From a virus: a stretch of DNA of 38,055 bases. Numbering within the stretch: the stretch's first letter is position 1; each line of letters opens with the position of its first letter. The stretch is from IMG/VR virus record IMGVR_UViG_3300043411_000411, positions 1 to 38,055 of that record; one strand, 5' to 3'. Of the stretch, positions 1-8,433 are shown piece by piece. The position numbers and the translations under genes are program-made. The notes below the pieces were generated by a model that was not told where the DNA came from, did not search any database, and saw only the letters and a list, made by a program, of their open reading frames with translations.

Positions 1-127
1 TTGTTGCGAAGAGCGATGTACCCAGTAGTGGGGTCTTCCAATGGCTGAATCACAATGTTCGGCTTGACCAGCGTCAAGTTGGTTGCCACGTTCAGGATCT
101 TGCGCGACGAAGCAGCATTGATAAGCT
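1..127. repeat. Terminal direct repeat, left copy
   Basis: These 127 bases are identical to the last 127 bases of the window. The repeat lies inside the tailspike gene, and joining the two copies restores a single open frame. A length of exactly 127 equals a common maximum assembler k-mer, so this is most simply the overlap of a circular or circularly permuted assembly rather than a physical terminal repeat. P22-type phages package by headful and have permuted ends, which fits. Confidence 0.9.
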
Positions 128-1682
128 GGCAGCGTGAATTCAGAATAGTGAGACCGGGCACTGTGAGGACACCGCCAGGAGAACTGATCTTGAACCCGTT
201 CAGGGGCGAATCCAACCATGGGCTGATGGGGTCATAGATTTCGCCACTGCACCCGATGAAGGTGAATGGGCCAAGACATGGAAGACCGTCTACTGCGCCG
301 ATATTGATCTGATAGTAGCTGCCTGATTTGGGGATGCAGTAGCAATCAGTGAAACTCCAGCTGCCGACTGCTTGAGCACCTTCAATGTAGACGCATGCAG
401 CATTCACGTCGTTCACCCAGTTCCAGATGTTCATCTTGGTGATTGAGTTGGCAACGTTCGAACTTGTGGGCAGCGAGTCAACTGCCAGTCCGTCACTGAT
501 GCCAGTGTAGAACCCGTACAGTGCCCCGCCACCGCGCAGTTGGACGAAGATGTCAGACCAGCGGTTCTCCTCACTGGCAATGGAGTAGATGGCGGCCTTG
601 GAGTACTTGCCGTCGATCCAAATGCGGTTGATGGTGTGCCAGCCGCAAGAGTCGACGTTCACATCTCGGCCAAGTACCAGAGCGCACTTTGGAAACGTGG
701 TGGCGTGGCTTACAAACTTCAGCCCTTCAATCAAGCATCCGTTGGCGCCTTTGAGACTCAAAATGGCCGACCCCGTGTGCTCAGCGTAAAAGACAGACAC
801 GGCTTGCCACGTGGCATTGTCGCCAAATATGGAGACGCCGTAAGCATTGCCTATCGCAACGTTCTGCGGGATTGTCAATGGGGCCGTGGTGCGATACACG
901 CCCGGAGATACGTACACGGCAAGGACCAGAGCAACAGCTTGATCGATGGCCTTCTGGGCAGCCTTTGTGTCATCCGTAGTGGAGTCACCCTTGGCGCCAA
1001 ACCAGCGGATATTCAATGCGCCATCGAACTGACGCACCCAGCAGCCTGTACCAGTGGCTGGAGTAAACCACGCAGCTACTTGCGTTTGGTTTGCCCAGTC
1101 TGATGGGAACACGCGAGTTGGGTCAATGACTGTTCCGCCGTTGTGCAGTGCTCGGTTTTTGGTTGCGTCCCAGAAGAAGCAGCCGCCACCTCCCTCAACA
1201 CCAGAGTGATACCGCAGCACCTGAACGGTTCGAGTAGGTGCTGCAGCCAACAGGTCGGAGATGCTCGAGACTGACAACTCGCCAAACAGCGCCTGGACAG
1301 TCGTAGCTGTGCCGGTACCTGGTCGAGTTGCGCCCACCAATGTAGCACCTGTAGACTCGGCCAATTGCGTCTGAAGGTTGCCCAATGGGTTTGCAAACAA
1401 CGAGGTGTAGACAACCACACCGCGCTTGTTCTTCACAACGATCGAATAATTATCTGCGCCAACATACAACTGTGATGGGGTGCCGTTGCGCGAAATATAA
1501 CCAGCCAAGGTTTTCAGTGGCTGCGCTGCTGGTTGCGTCAGGGCATCGTCCCAATAGACGGCAATGGGATTAGTCTCAGGATTTTGGCCCGCCGCGCCAA
1601 CAAAAATTCGTCCGTCCTCAAGAGGCAAGCCGTTGAGTCCCACAAAGGTCACGAACGGGGCGGAAACAGAAAGAGCACTCAT
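1..1682 (-). CDS. Tailspike protein, N-terminal 560 codons (gene continues across the circle junction)
   Basis: Receptor-binding tailspike, expected to form a trimer on the tail hub. The ATG at 1682 has a GGAG site eight bases upstream. Residues about 1-100 resemble the P22 tailspike head-binding domain (a GLPLEDGRIFVG segment, then a PIAVYWDD...QP pattern and a NGTPSQLYV stretch). Around residues 220-245 comes NIRWFGAKGDSTTDDT, typical of pectate-lyase-like beta-helix spikes, followed by an irregular beta-rich region that should be the helix. I read the frame as open to position 1. The remaining 352 bases lie at 37577-37928, giving 2034 nt and 677 residues, close to P22 gp9 (about 667). A polysaccharide-cleaving activity is plausible but no catalytic residues can be assigned. 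Confidence 0.88.
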   Translation of the reverse strand, partial: MSALSVSAPFVTFVGLNGLPLEDGRIFVGAAGQNPETNPIAVYWDDALTQPAAQPLKTLAGYISRNGTPSQLYVGADNYSIVVKNKRGVVVYTSLFANPLGNLQTQLAESTGATLVGATRPGTGTATTVQALFGELSVSSISDLLAAAPTRTVQVLRYHSGVEGGGGCFFWDATKNRALHNGGTVIDPTRVFPSDWANQTQVAAWFTPATGTGCWVRQFDGALNIRWFGAKGDSTTDDTKAAQKAIDQAVALVLAVYVSPGVYRTTAPLTIPQNVAIGNAYGVSIFGDNATWQAVSVFYAEHTGSAILSLKGANGCLIEGLKFVSHATTFPKCALVLGRDVNVDSCGWHTINRIWIDGKYSKAAIYSIASEENRWSDIFVQLRGGGALYGFYTGISDGLAVDSLPTSSNVANSITKMNIWNWVNDVNAACVYIEGAQAVGSWSFTDCYCIPKSGSYYQINIGAVDGLPCLGPFTFIGCSGEIYDPISPWLDSPLNGFKISSPGGVLTVPGLTILNSRCQLINAASSRKILNVATNLTLVKPNIVIQPLEDPTTGYIALRN

Positions 1683-1696
1683 AAAATATCTCCAGG

Positions 1697-3595
1697 TTAT
1701 TCGCCAAGGGCTTTGCGGACCTTAGCTCGGGTTTTTGCATCTTTGATGCTCTTTGTTGCCAAGCGGAAGCTTGTCATAATTGGTGCAGGCACTCCAGCCG
1801 TACCGCTGATGGCTATGTCCATCATGCCGGCCAAGACGCTGGCTGTGTTGCTGGTATTCACAGCTCCTGCTGGGGTCGTCAACACGTCTTTGGCCACGTC
1901 ATTGATGGTCCGCAGCTGCTCAGCTCCTTTCTTGCCAAAGACAAAGTCCAATTTGCCAGACTTGTCAAGTTGTGTGATGACACGGTCGAGTTGGCCTGGT
2001 GACAGCACAGCGTTGCCAAGCTCATCGCGGCCTACACCCTTGGTGGCCTCATCACGCATGAACTTGAGCGTACCACCTTGCAACTCTTTCCAGGCTTGTT
2101 GGCCGTTTGGACCTTCTGTCTGAAGCAACCGACGCACTTGCCGCACCGTGTCAAGAGAGGTTGATGGGTCAATGACTGAACGGCGCAGCACATCTTCCAT
2201 GGCGATGGCACGATCATTTGAACCGCGTTTTTGGCCAAGTAAGTTCTTTACCAAGCCGATGTTCTCGTAGTCACTGCCAAACCGAGCACGTGCAGCACGC
2301 GCCTGCTTGTACATGTTTCCGCCCAGGCCATCAGTTGAGGCATCAATGAGGCTGCGCATCTGAGAAGCCTGCATGATGTTAGTTGGCTCGGCATTGGTTG
2401 CACCACCAATCGACCGGCGGAACAACTCGGCCGTCTTGAGAGTCACAGGTTGGGCAACCAGCGTTCCGTCAGGCGCCTCAGTGGCCACGCCAAGCTGCAG
2501 GGCCTTGGCACGTGTTGCTTTGAGTACGTTGGCAACCTCAGCCTCTGGGGCGTTGTCAACCAAGTGTTGGACCACTGTGTCAAGTTTGACAGGTGCCTCC
2601 ATCTCACCGGCCTTCTCGGCCTCCTTGTACAAGGTGCGGATGCGAGTTTTGTCACGGGCAGCTCGGTCACGAAGCGCTTTGTCCACGGTCAGGCCGATGG
2701 AGCGCAGGTCAGGAGCCTCAGCTCCAGTCATGTCAACAAAGGCCTCAAGGTTTTGCTGGAGTTGCTTGTTCTGAGTGGCAAAGCGTTCACGAATTGGTTC
2801 ACCAACATCTGGCAGCTTAGCTGTTTCGCGCTCAAAGCGCTGCTGCTCAAACTGGCGAGTCTTCTGGCCTTCAGTCAGCTTGATGGGCACAGGCAATTCA
2901 TCAGCTTTGGCTTGGCGCAGAGTGGCCATGTCAACACCAGCAGAACCACCAGAGGCTTGTGTGCCAGGAGTAGGACGCTTGGTCGTTGCACCGGGCATCA
3001 TCTCACGAATCGGCTCAGCAACCTTGGCAACAGCCTGACCAGCTCGCTTTGTGGCAGCAACTACAGGTGCGGCAACACGACCAGCCGTAGCTGCAATTGC
3101 CGGTGCCGCCATCTTAGTGCTGGCAGCTACCACTCCGACAGGACCAACAACTGGGATGACAGGAGGGACGTTCTGGAGCACTTCGCCGACGGCTTGTACT
3201 TGCTCTTGGCCTGACTGAGTGCGAGGGGCGTAGGTCAATGCCTGAGCTCCCTGCATGGCTGACTTTTGGACCAGGTTTGCAGCCTCTTGGCTACCGAACT
3301 GGCCAGACAAGATCTGCCCAGCCAGACCTTTCAACGTGCCGCCAATCATGCCCACAGTGCCGCCAGTGGCACCAGTGCCAATCGTCAGAGCAGCTTCACC
3401 TGCACCAATGATCTTCTCGCCAATAGACGGTTCGACGTATTCTTGCGTCGTACCAGGCACGATAGTGTCTGGGATTTGGTTTGTGGTATCTTGGCGCGCC
3501 TTGACGAGCACGGCAGCCAAGCGCCGAGCAGCATCGAGGTCACCCGCCTTGTCGGCGTTGACCAAGGCTTGCTCAAGTTCTTGGAGTGTTGCCAT
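1697..3595 (-). CDS. DNA ejection/injection protein, P22 gp16-like
   Basis: A 632-residue protein, close to P22 gp16 (about 609). It sits directly upstream of the tailspike and downstream of two other ejection proteins, as in P22. The N-terminal 60 residues are helical. Residues about 60-200 are rich in Gly, Ala, Val and Pro (GTGATGGTVGMIGGTLKG, then alternating AAPAIAATAGRVAAPVV), a membrane-interacting type of segment. The rest is charged and helical. Such proteins leave the capsid with the DNA and help it cross the envelope. The start overlaps the stop of the preceding gene by one base. The assignment rests on length, composition and synteny rather than on motifs. Confidence 0.75.
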   Translation of the reverse strand: MATLQELEQALVNADKAGDLDAARRLAAVLVKARQDTTNQIPDTIVPGTTQEYVEPSIGEKIIGAGEAALTIGTGATGGTVGMIGGTLKGLAGQILSGQFGSQEAANLVQKSAMQGAQALTYAPRTQSGQEQVQAVGEVLQNVPPVIPVVGPVGVVAASTKMAAPAIAATAGRVAAPVVAATKRAGQAVAKVAEPIREMMPGATTKRPTPGTQASGGSAGVDMATLRQAKADELPVPIKLTEGQKTRQFEQQRFERETAKLPDVGEPIRERFATQNKQLQQNLEAFVDMTGAEAPDLRSIGLTVDKALRDRAARDKTRIRTLYKEAEKAGEMEAPVKLDTVVQHLVDNAPEAEVANVLKATRAKALQLGVATEAPDGTLVAQPVTLKTAELFRRSIGGATNAEPTNIMQASQMRSLIDASTDGLGGNMYKQARAARARFGSDYENIGLVKNLLGQKRGSNDRAIAMEDVLRRSVIDPSTSLDTVRQVRRLLQTEGPNGQQAWKELQGGTLKFMRDEATKGVGRDELGNAVLSPGQLDRVITQLDKSGKLDFVFGKKGAEQLRTINDVAKDVLTTPAGAVNTSNTASVLAGMMDIAISGTAGVPAPIMTSFRLATKSIKDAKTRAKVRKALGE

Positions 3596-4890
3596 TAGCG
3601 GGCTCCTTGGGTGTACTTCTTCACAAGCGCATCGATGTCACCACCAGACGTGCTCACGGCAGGCGTGTCAGGGATGGTCTCAGGCAATCCGGCACGTGCA
3701 GTCATGTTCTTGCGTGCCTTCATGACCAAGCGCTGGGCTTCCTTGACGTTCTCAAGCAGGCGTTCAGGAGACTGCTTGAGGCTGAAGTTCTGCAGAGCAG
3801 CTTGGAGCTTCTCGCCTTCAGCGTTAGACAAAGCGCCCATGCCCTTGATGTTGGGGATCTGGGCCATGAACGACTGTGAGCCAAGCGTCTCAACCAGAGC
3901 CTCGAAGTCAGCTGTGTCCTGTGTGAGTGTGGGCATGCGCGATGACACTGGGCCAGCAGCTGAACCAATCACGCCAATCGGCGTCTTCAAGATGCGGTCA
4001 GCCGTGTTGAGCATGTTGTCCATGTTCGTGCGAGCAGACTCAAGATCAGCAGCTTTGGTACGCACGGCCTCATCACGCTTCTGGACCATGTCCTGCAACT
4101 TGAGTTGGTTCTCTTCGCGCTTGATCTGGTTGCCCTCACGAGCGATCTGAGCGTTCATGGCCGCGATGCCAGCATTCTGCTTGGCGATCTTGATGTCCTC
4201 TTGGATCTTTGTGATGTCCCAGCCTTTCTTCTGCAGGTCGAGCACGGCACCAGACTCGGCAAACTTGGCTTCGACTGCCGCCTTCTGGGCTTTGGCCTGA
4301 GACTCAGTCAACTTCGATGGCTGGAGTTCAGCGTCACGTTGTTCACCTTGAAGTTTGGTGAACGTCTCGGTGAACTTGTCAGGACCCATGGCCGAAGCCA
4401 AGAAGAGACCGGTCGAGGTCTTGGCTGTCTCAGGGCTTGTCTTGATCAGCATGCCCAGGTCCTCAAGCGTTTTGGCTTCACGCTCTTGGCCTGAGTTGCG
4501 ATAGGCCGTGGCCTGCTCAGTCAGCAGCTGTTGGGCAACCTCTGGCTTGTTGGATTGGAGCGCTGCATAGACCTGAGTGGCTTGCCCAAGACGCGAGTCC
4601 TTCTGCTCAGTGCTGAGCACGTCGTAGGTGCGCTTGAAGTTCTCACTCAGACTCGGGTACTTGACCATCATGCTGGCCAACGCTGATGGGGTTGGGTTCT
4701 TGGACAGGGTGCCAAGATCAGTTTCCATCTGCACCTGAGTCTCACGAGCTTTTTGGAGGTCAAGAGCTTTTTGCTCGGCAAGGTTGCGTTGAGACATCAT
4801 GTTGGAGATGTTCAAAGCGTTTTGGACGCCACCCATGACCGACTGAGTCGGATCTGGGACGTTGAGCATATAGTTGAATGGTTGTGCCAT
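3595..4890 (-). CDS. Ejection protein, P22 gp20-like position
   Basis: A 431-residue, mostly alpha-helical protein with a long Gln/Lys/Glu/Ala-rich coiled-coil section (about 170-290). Its C-terminal region contains FMAQIPNIKGMGALSNAEG, a segment I recognise as recurrent in podophage internal virion or DNA-transfer proteins. It lies between the gp7-like and gp16-like genes, the slot held by gp20 (about 471 residues) in P22. It probably forms part of the proteinaceous ejection apparatus. The ATG at 4890 lies close to the stop of the upstream gene, so the genes are likely co-translated. Function is inferred mainly from order. Confidence 0.7.
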   Translation of the reverse strand: MAQPFNYMLNVPDPTQSVMGGVQNALNISNMMSQRNLAEQKALDLQKARETQVQMETDLGTLSKNPTPSALASMMVKYPSLSENFKRTYDVLSTEQKDSRLGQATQVYAALQSNKPEVAQQLLTEQATAYRNSGQEREAKTLEDLGMLIKTSPETAKTSTGLFLASAMGPDKFTETFTKLQGEQRDAELQPSKLTESQAKAQKAAVEAKFAESGAVLDLQKKGWDITKIQEDIKIAKQNAGIAAMNAQIAREGNQIKREENQLKLQDMVQKRDEAVRTKAADLESARTNMDNMLNTADRILKTPIGVIGSAAGPVSSRMPTLTQDTADFEALVETLGSQSFMAQIPNIKGMGALSNAEGEKLQAALQNFSLKQSPERLLENVKEAQRLVMKARKNMTARAGLPETIPDTPAVSTSGGDIDALVKKYTQGAR

Positions 4891-4891
4891 G

Positions 4892-5536
4892 TTAGAACAC
4901 CTTCAGAGCTTTGAGCGTGGCGACATTGCCAATGGAACCGCCGATATTTCCCCACATTTGGGCTTGGGCCTGACCTTGGGCCAGAGCAGCACCTGCCGCA
5001 GCCTGGCCTTGTTGAGTCAGAGCATTGCCAATGTTGGCGCCAGTCTGTTGGGCTGCAGCAGCTTGACCGGCAGCAGAAGCTTGGCCCAATCCTGAGATGG
5101 AACCAAGTTTGCTGAACTGAGATTCGATCAACTGACTCAGGAGCTGTGGGCGAAACTGAGCCAGAGTAGCTTGTACATTGCCGCCGCGAAGTCCGCCAGT
5201 TGCCGACGCGTTTTGCAAGATGGCGTTCTCACCTTGCTGCATCATTGACTGAAATTGAGGCGATGATTCGATACCGGCAATTGCTTGTTGTTGAGCTGCC
5301 GGTCCTGCAAGACCGAGTAGACCTTGTTGGCCACTGATGGCCTGCTCACCAGCTCCTACGTAAGGTGCCAGCAACTTTTGAACGGCGTCGAACTGACGAC
5401 GCTGCTCCTCGATTGATGCCTGGCTTGCGGCAGTCTGAGCCCCGGCAGCTGATTCAGCAGCATCAGACTGAGCGTTGCTGGACATCACGCCAGTGATGAC
5501 TGATCCGGCCACGACAGCCGTTGCGATTCCACTCAT
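4892..5536 (-). CDS. DNA transfer protein, P22 gp7-like
   Basis: A 214-residue Ala/Gln/Gly-rich protein of P22 gp7 type (about 229 residues). It begins with a short hydrophobic stretch (ATAVVAGSVITGVM), followed by repeated Ala-Gln helices and Gly-rich turns such as GGLRGGNVQATLAQFRPQ. The N-terminus and composition fit the phage DNA-transfer family, whose members are packaged and ejected early. It starts at 5536, overlapping the end of the cupin-SET gene by four bases (ATGA), and precedes the gp20- and gp16-like genes, so the three ejection genes form a coupled set. Confidence 0.75.
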   Translation of the reverse strand: MSGIATAVVAGSVITGVMSSNAQSDAAESAAGAQTAASQASIEEQRRQFDAVQKLLAPYVGAGEQAISGQQGLLGLAGPAAQQQAIAGIESSPQFQSMMQQGENAILQNASATGGLRGGNVQATLAQFRPQLLSQLIESQFSKLGSISGLGQASAAGQAAAAQQTGANIGNALTQQGQAAAGAALAQGQAQAQMWGNIGGSIGNVATLKALKVF

Positions 5537-6399
5537 TGGGATTCTCCTTCGATTAAATTGATGCCTGAGAGGGCGAGAGCTTGCCTGTAGTCAACTGTGA
5601 CCTCTTCACCTTGACTGCCGCCGGCACAACCTGCGATGCGTTGAGTGGCGATGAGCCAGATGTCTCCGCTCTGGTCCTTGACAAACTTCGCATTTGGGGT
5701 TTTTGCGTGGTTGGTGTACCGTCCTGCAGGAGTCCTTAAGCCATCTATTCGTGCAGGGGCGATGACTTCACCCACCTCAACTGGGGCGCTCAGGAAGACA
5801 CCCTTGCCCTCGATGGCTGAGTCGCGCACTGTGAACTTTGGCGCGAAACCTTCTGGCATCTTGATCTGGTCATGTGGGTTCTCAGATTGAGCGCGCACGG
5901 TCTCATGGTTGAAGCCGGACAACTTGACAACCAAGTCAAAGTCTTCGCGGTCTTCACGCCGATGGTAGGTTTCAAGCTGCTTAGCTGCTTCAGCATGGGC
6001 TTGCCATGTGGAGCTCTTGTCAAGGAACATGGACTCGAGCTTGTCGATGTCGCGCTCCTCAGTGGCGTAGACGTTTTGCCAGATGCAGGTCTCAAGGACG
6101 TAGCCAAGTTTGCGCCCAGGCTTGCCAACAAAGATCATTGGTGCACGGAGCACCTTCGTCTTGCCATCGTCGCCGACCATGACAACAGCGCCTGTCAGCA
6201 TGATGTTGAGGTGTTCAAACCGCTGCGCGTGGCCAATGGCAAGTGTGCCGGCAGGCAGGGTGACTTCGCGGATGTAGATGCCGGGACCGAAGTGGTGGAC
6301 TACTGGGCACTCGACTTGAGGCAGGTCCAAGAGGTGGGATTCAACCTGCTCAATTTTAGCAGGGTCCACAATGTGGTGGGATTTGGCTTCAGCCAGCAT
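5533..6399 (-). CDS. Cupin-like plus SET-domain fusion protein in the virion module
   Basis: A 288-residue protein with two recognisable parts. Residues about 30-125 look like a cupin/RmlC-like beta-barrel (GPGIYIREVTLPAG, IGHAQRFEHLNIMLTG, then KPGRKLGYV). Residues about 185-275 look like a SET lysine-methyltransferase domain: the start motif GKGVF at 198-202, RYTNH at 227-231 (the SET R-F/Y-x-N-H motif) and VTVDYR at 267-272 (the usual T-x-D-Y end motif). SET enzymes use S-adenosylmethionine to methylate protein lysines. The AAGGAGAG site five bases before the ATG is excellent, and a promoter lies just upstream. The placement with ejection genes suggests it is either a virion component or modifies one, or that it acts on a host protein. 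Substrate unknown. Confidence 0.72.
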   Translation of the reverse strand: MLAEAKSHHIVDPAKIEQVESHLLDLPQVECPVVHHFGPGIYIREVTLPAGTLAIGHAQRFEHLNIMLTGAVVMVGDDGKTKVLRAPMIFVGKPGRKLGYVLETCIWQNVYATEERDIDKLESMFLDKSSTWQAHAEAAKQLETYHRREDREDFDLVVKLSGFNHETVRAQSENPHDQIKMPEGFAPKFTVRDSAIEGKGVFLSAPVEVGEVIAPARIDGLRTPAGRYTNHAKTPNAKFVKDQSGDIWLIATQRIAGCAGGSQGEEVTVDYRQALALSGINLIEGESQ

Positions 6400-6484
6400 T
6401 CAAACTCTCCTTTTCAGGGCGGTATGAGCTGCTGGCTGCTCGTTAGGCTCAGCTGCTGTGGCGTCTAGCACCACAGGTGGTCAG

Positions 6485-6514
6485 ATACTAACACAAGTCT
6501 GGCCACCTTGTAAA
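6485..6514 (-). promoter_or_regulatory. Candidate sigma70 promoter for the SET/ejection/tailspike genes
   Basis: On the minus strand TTTACA (6509-6514) is followed after 18 bases by TAGTAT (6485-6490). The -35 and its preceding G match the GTTTACA element of the rightward promoters. It lies in the 118-base gap before the cupin-SET gene. The -10 is imperfect (4 of 6), so this is moderate evidence. Confidence 0.45.
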
Positions 6515-6517
6515 CCT

Positions 6518-6853
6518 TTAGGTTATTTCGCGGCCCGAGGCAGAGATGGTCAATGCGCCAGCCGACCCAGCCAATGTGGAGATGAACCCACCAGATTCAA
6601 GAACTTGGCCAACAAGCTCTGGGCAGGTGTAGGTCTCATTTGGAGCAATGGACCGAGTCTTCAGAACCAGGTTTGGCGCACCAGCAACTCCTCCGCTTGC
6701 CACAAGATTTGCGCTGAACGGAACATTGCCAACACTGGTATTTGTGACCGTGAACTTGTCGATGATTGTCTTGCAGTTTGTGGCAGTGTATTGACCTGTC
6801 TGAGCGGCCTCAGCTTGCTTGCGTGGGATGATGTTTACGACTGTGACTGTCAT
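6518..6853 (-). CDS. Small beta-rich virion-associated protein, unknown function
   Basis: A 111-residue protein with a strong AAGGAG ribosome site six bases before the ATG. It has no motif I can name. Its alternating hydrophobic and Thr/Ser/Asn-rich segments (TVTNTSVGNVPFSANLV, ETYTCPELVGQ) suggest a small beta-sandwich. It is encoded between the fibre gene and the cupin-SET gene, so it is probably a tail or head accessory protein. The gene ends just before the promoter at 6485-6514, which may make it the last member of the upstream transcription unit. Confidence 0.6.
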   Translation of the reverse strand: MTVTVVNIIPRKQAEAAQTGQYTATNCKTIIDKFTVTNTSVGNVPFSANLVASGGVAGAPNLVLKTRSIAPNETYTCPELVGQVLESGGFISTLAGSAGALTISASGREIT

Positions 6854-6862
6854 GATGACTCC

Positions 6863-8431
6863 TTAAACGATGTATGTGAAATTGCCCATGAGACGAAAAG
6901 ACGTCCCACCAGGATATGTGGCGTCAGTCTTGCCGATGTACGTGGCGTCTGTTGCCGCAATGGTCTGACTCATTGTATTGAACCCAAGAACGTCAGTCTC
7001 CATGCCAGTACCAAACCCACGTTGTGATGGCGTAAACGGATTGCCAGTCAACTTGATCTGCCCGGCGCCAGTTCCGTTTGCGCCAAACAAGATGTTGTAG
7101 GTGCAATACACCGTGCGGCCAATTTTCGTGTAGGTGCCTGATGCAGAAGCAATCGACGGCGGTGTTATTCCTGGGATGGTTGCCGTTGCAACAGGAGTCC
7201 AAGTTCCTGTCGAGTAGTCAGTCAAAGCCGCAGTGCCAAGACCAAGGTTGGTTCTGGCCGTGGCGGCACTGGCCAAATCAGACAAGTTTGAAGCAGACTT
7301 CAATTGAGCGTCGTTTGTCACGTTGCCAAGACCAACCTGCGCTTTAGTCACTGCGTGCGGGTTGCTGACATTGCCAGTGTGGGCGTTAAGTTCTGCCTGT
7401 GTTGCCATGTCAACAGCGAAACCTGGGTTGGGGTATGTTCCGCTGAGTACGCCACCGGCTGCACCAGATGGAGCTGCACTGGAGACGGTAATTGTGATTG
7501 ACCCGTCAGCATTGGTGATGGCAACGTTGGTGCCTGCAGTCAACCGAGCGTTTTTCCAAACTCCAACAGTTGCGTCGTAGATCAGCAAACTGCCGGCCAA
7601 AACCGGGTTGGTGATCAAAACGTTGTGCAACTCATCAAGTTCGTAGCCGTTGTCCACCTTAGTAAAAATTTCACCGTTGCCAGCTGACTTCTTGGTGCAA
7701 TATCCAACTGTGACCATGTGTTGTGGTGCAGTTGGTTTGACATTAGTTATTGCTCCGGCCACCGTTGGTGACAGGTAGAGGACGTCGCCCTCGTTGAAGG
7801 CTGAAGTGTTGAGACCGCGAACTTGCCCAAATGTCGTGATATACCCTTGGCCATTTACGGCAATGGGTTCAGTCACAATGCCAATGGTACTAGCTGAAGT
7901 CACATCAGAGGCGGCAATTGCACGTTTGACAAGCAGATTCGCTCCAGCAGCACCTGAAACATAAACAACCTCGCCATCTGTGAGCGGCGTAGCATCGTCG
8001 TTCTTGACAATCAGGACATTTTCTTGGCCAATTTGGAGTGTGACGTTTCCGCCCTTCAACCCAAGATCAAGCGTGCCGTCAGTATCATTCCACTTCAACC
8101 GTCCAACCTTACCAACAGGTGCGGGTGCAGATGGGTTGATGTCAATGTAGTCAACGTCAATAAAATTATGGCGCTGCTCAGTGACAACTGCCGATGCCAG
8201 CATGTCTAACGAGTTTGCTATCCGCACAATCGAGTCCAAAGCCTCATTGGCTGAAGATACAGCAGAGGCAGACTCAAGCGAGGTCTCTTCAACTAAGCGA
8301 GTCAATGCAGCAATGTCGGTTGGAGTCAGGTTGCCAGCAACTGCAAACAACCGTTCAAATAGCTTGATAGACTCCGCGTCTGGCAAGAACTTGGCAAGCT
8401 GGTCTCGTGATGGTGGTTTTGGATCTGCCAT
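6863..8431 (-). CDS. Tail fibre or tail-needle-like protein
   Basis: A 522-residue protein following the gp10-like gene, where P22 places its tail needle gp26, but about twice gp26's length. The N-terminal 90 residues are helical with heptad-like spacing and could bind the tail hub. The middle is a Gly/Ala/Val/Thr-rich beta domain. From about residue 345 it has classic fibre repeats (VSNPHAVTKAQVGLGNV, then NLSDLASAATARTNLGLG), and a C-terminal beta domain of about 100 residues suits receptor binding or trimerisation. The ATG at 8431 was preferred over a TTG two codons upstream; it lies three bases after the upstream stop. It could be a second receptor-binding protein beside the tailspike. 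Confidence 0.72.
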   Translation of the reverse strand: MADPKPPSRDQLAKFLPDAESIKLFERLFAVAGNLTPTDIAALTRLVEETSLESASAVSSANEALDSIVRIANSLDMLASAVVTEQRHNFIDVDYIDINPSAPAPVGKVGRLKWNDTDGTLDLGLKGGNVTLQIGQENVLIVKNDDATPLTDGEVVYVSGAAGANLLVKRAIAASDVTSASTIGIVTEPIAVNGQGYITTFGQVRGLNTSAFNEGDVLYLSPTVAGAITNVKPTAPQHMVTVGYCTKKSAGNGEIFTKVDNGYELDELHNVLITNPVLAGSLLIYDATVGVWKNARLTAGTNVAITNADGSITITVSSAAPSGAAGGVLSGTYPNPGFAVDMATQAELNAHTGNVSNPHAVTKAQVGLGNVTNDAQLKSASNLSDLASAATARTNLGLGTAALTDYSTGTWTPVATATIPGITPPSIASASGTYTKIGRTVYCTYNILFGANGTGAGQIKLTGNPFTPSQRGFGTGMETDVLGFNTMSQTIAATDATYIGKTDATYPGGTSFRLMGNFTYIV

Positions 8432-8433
8432 GA

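Noticed and set aside
540-1103. 187-codon plus-strand frame near the left end
   Set aside because: Antisense to the tailspike beta-helix region, which is open on the minus strand from 1682 to the window edge.
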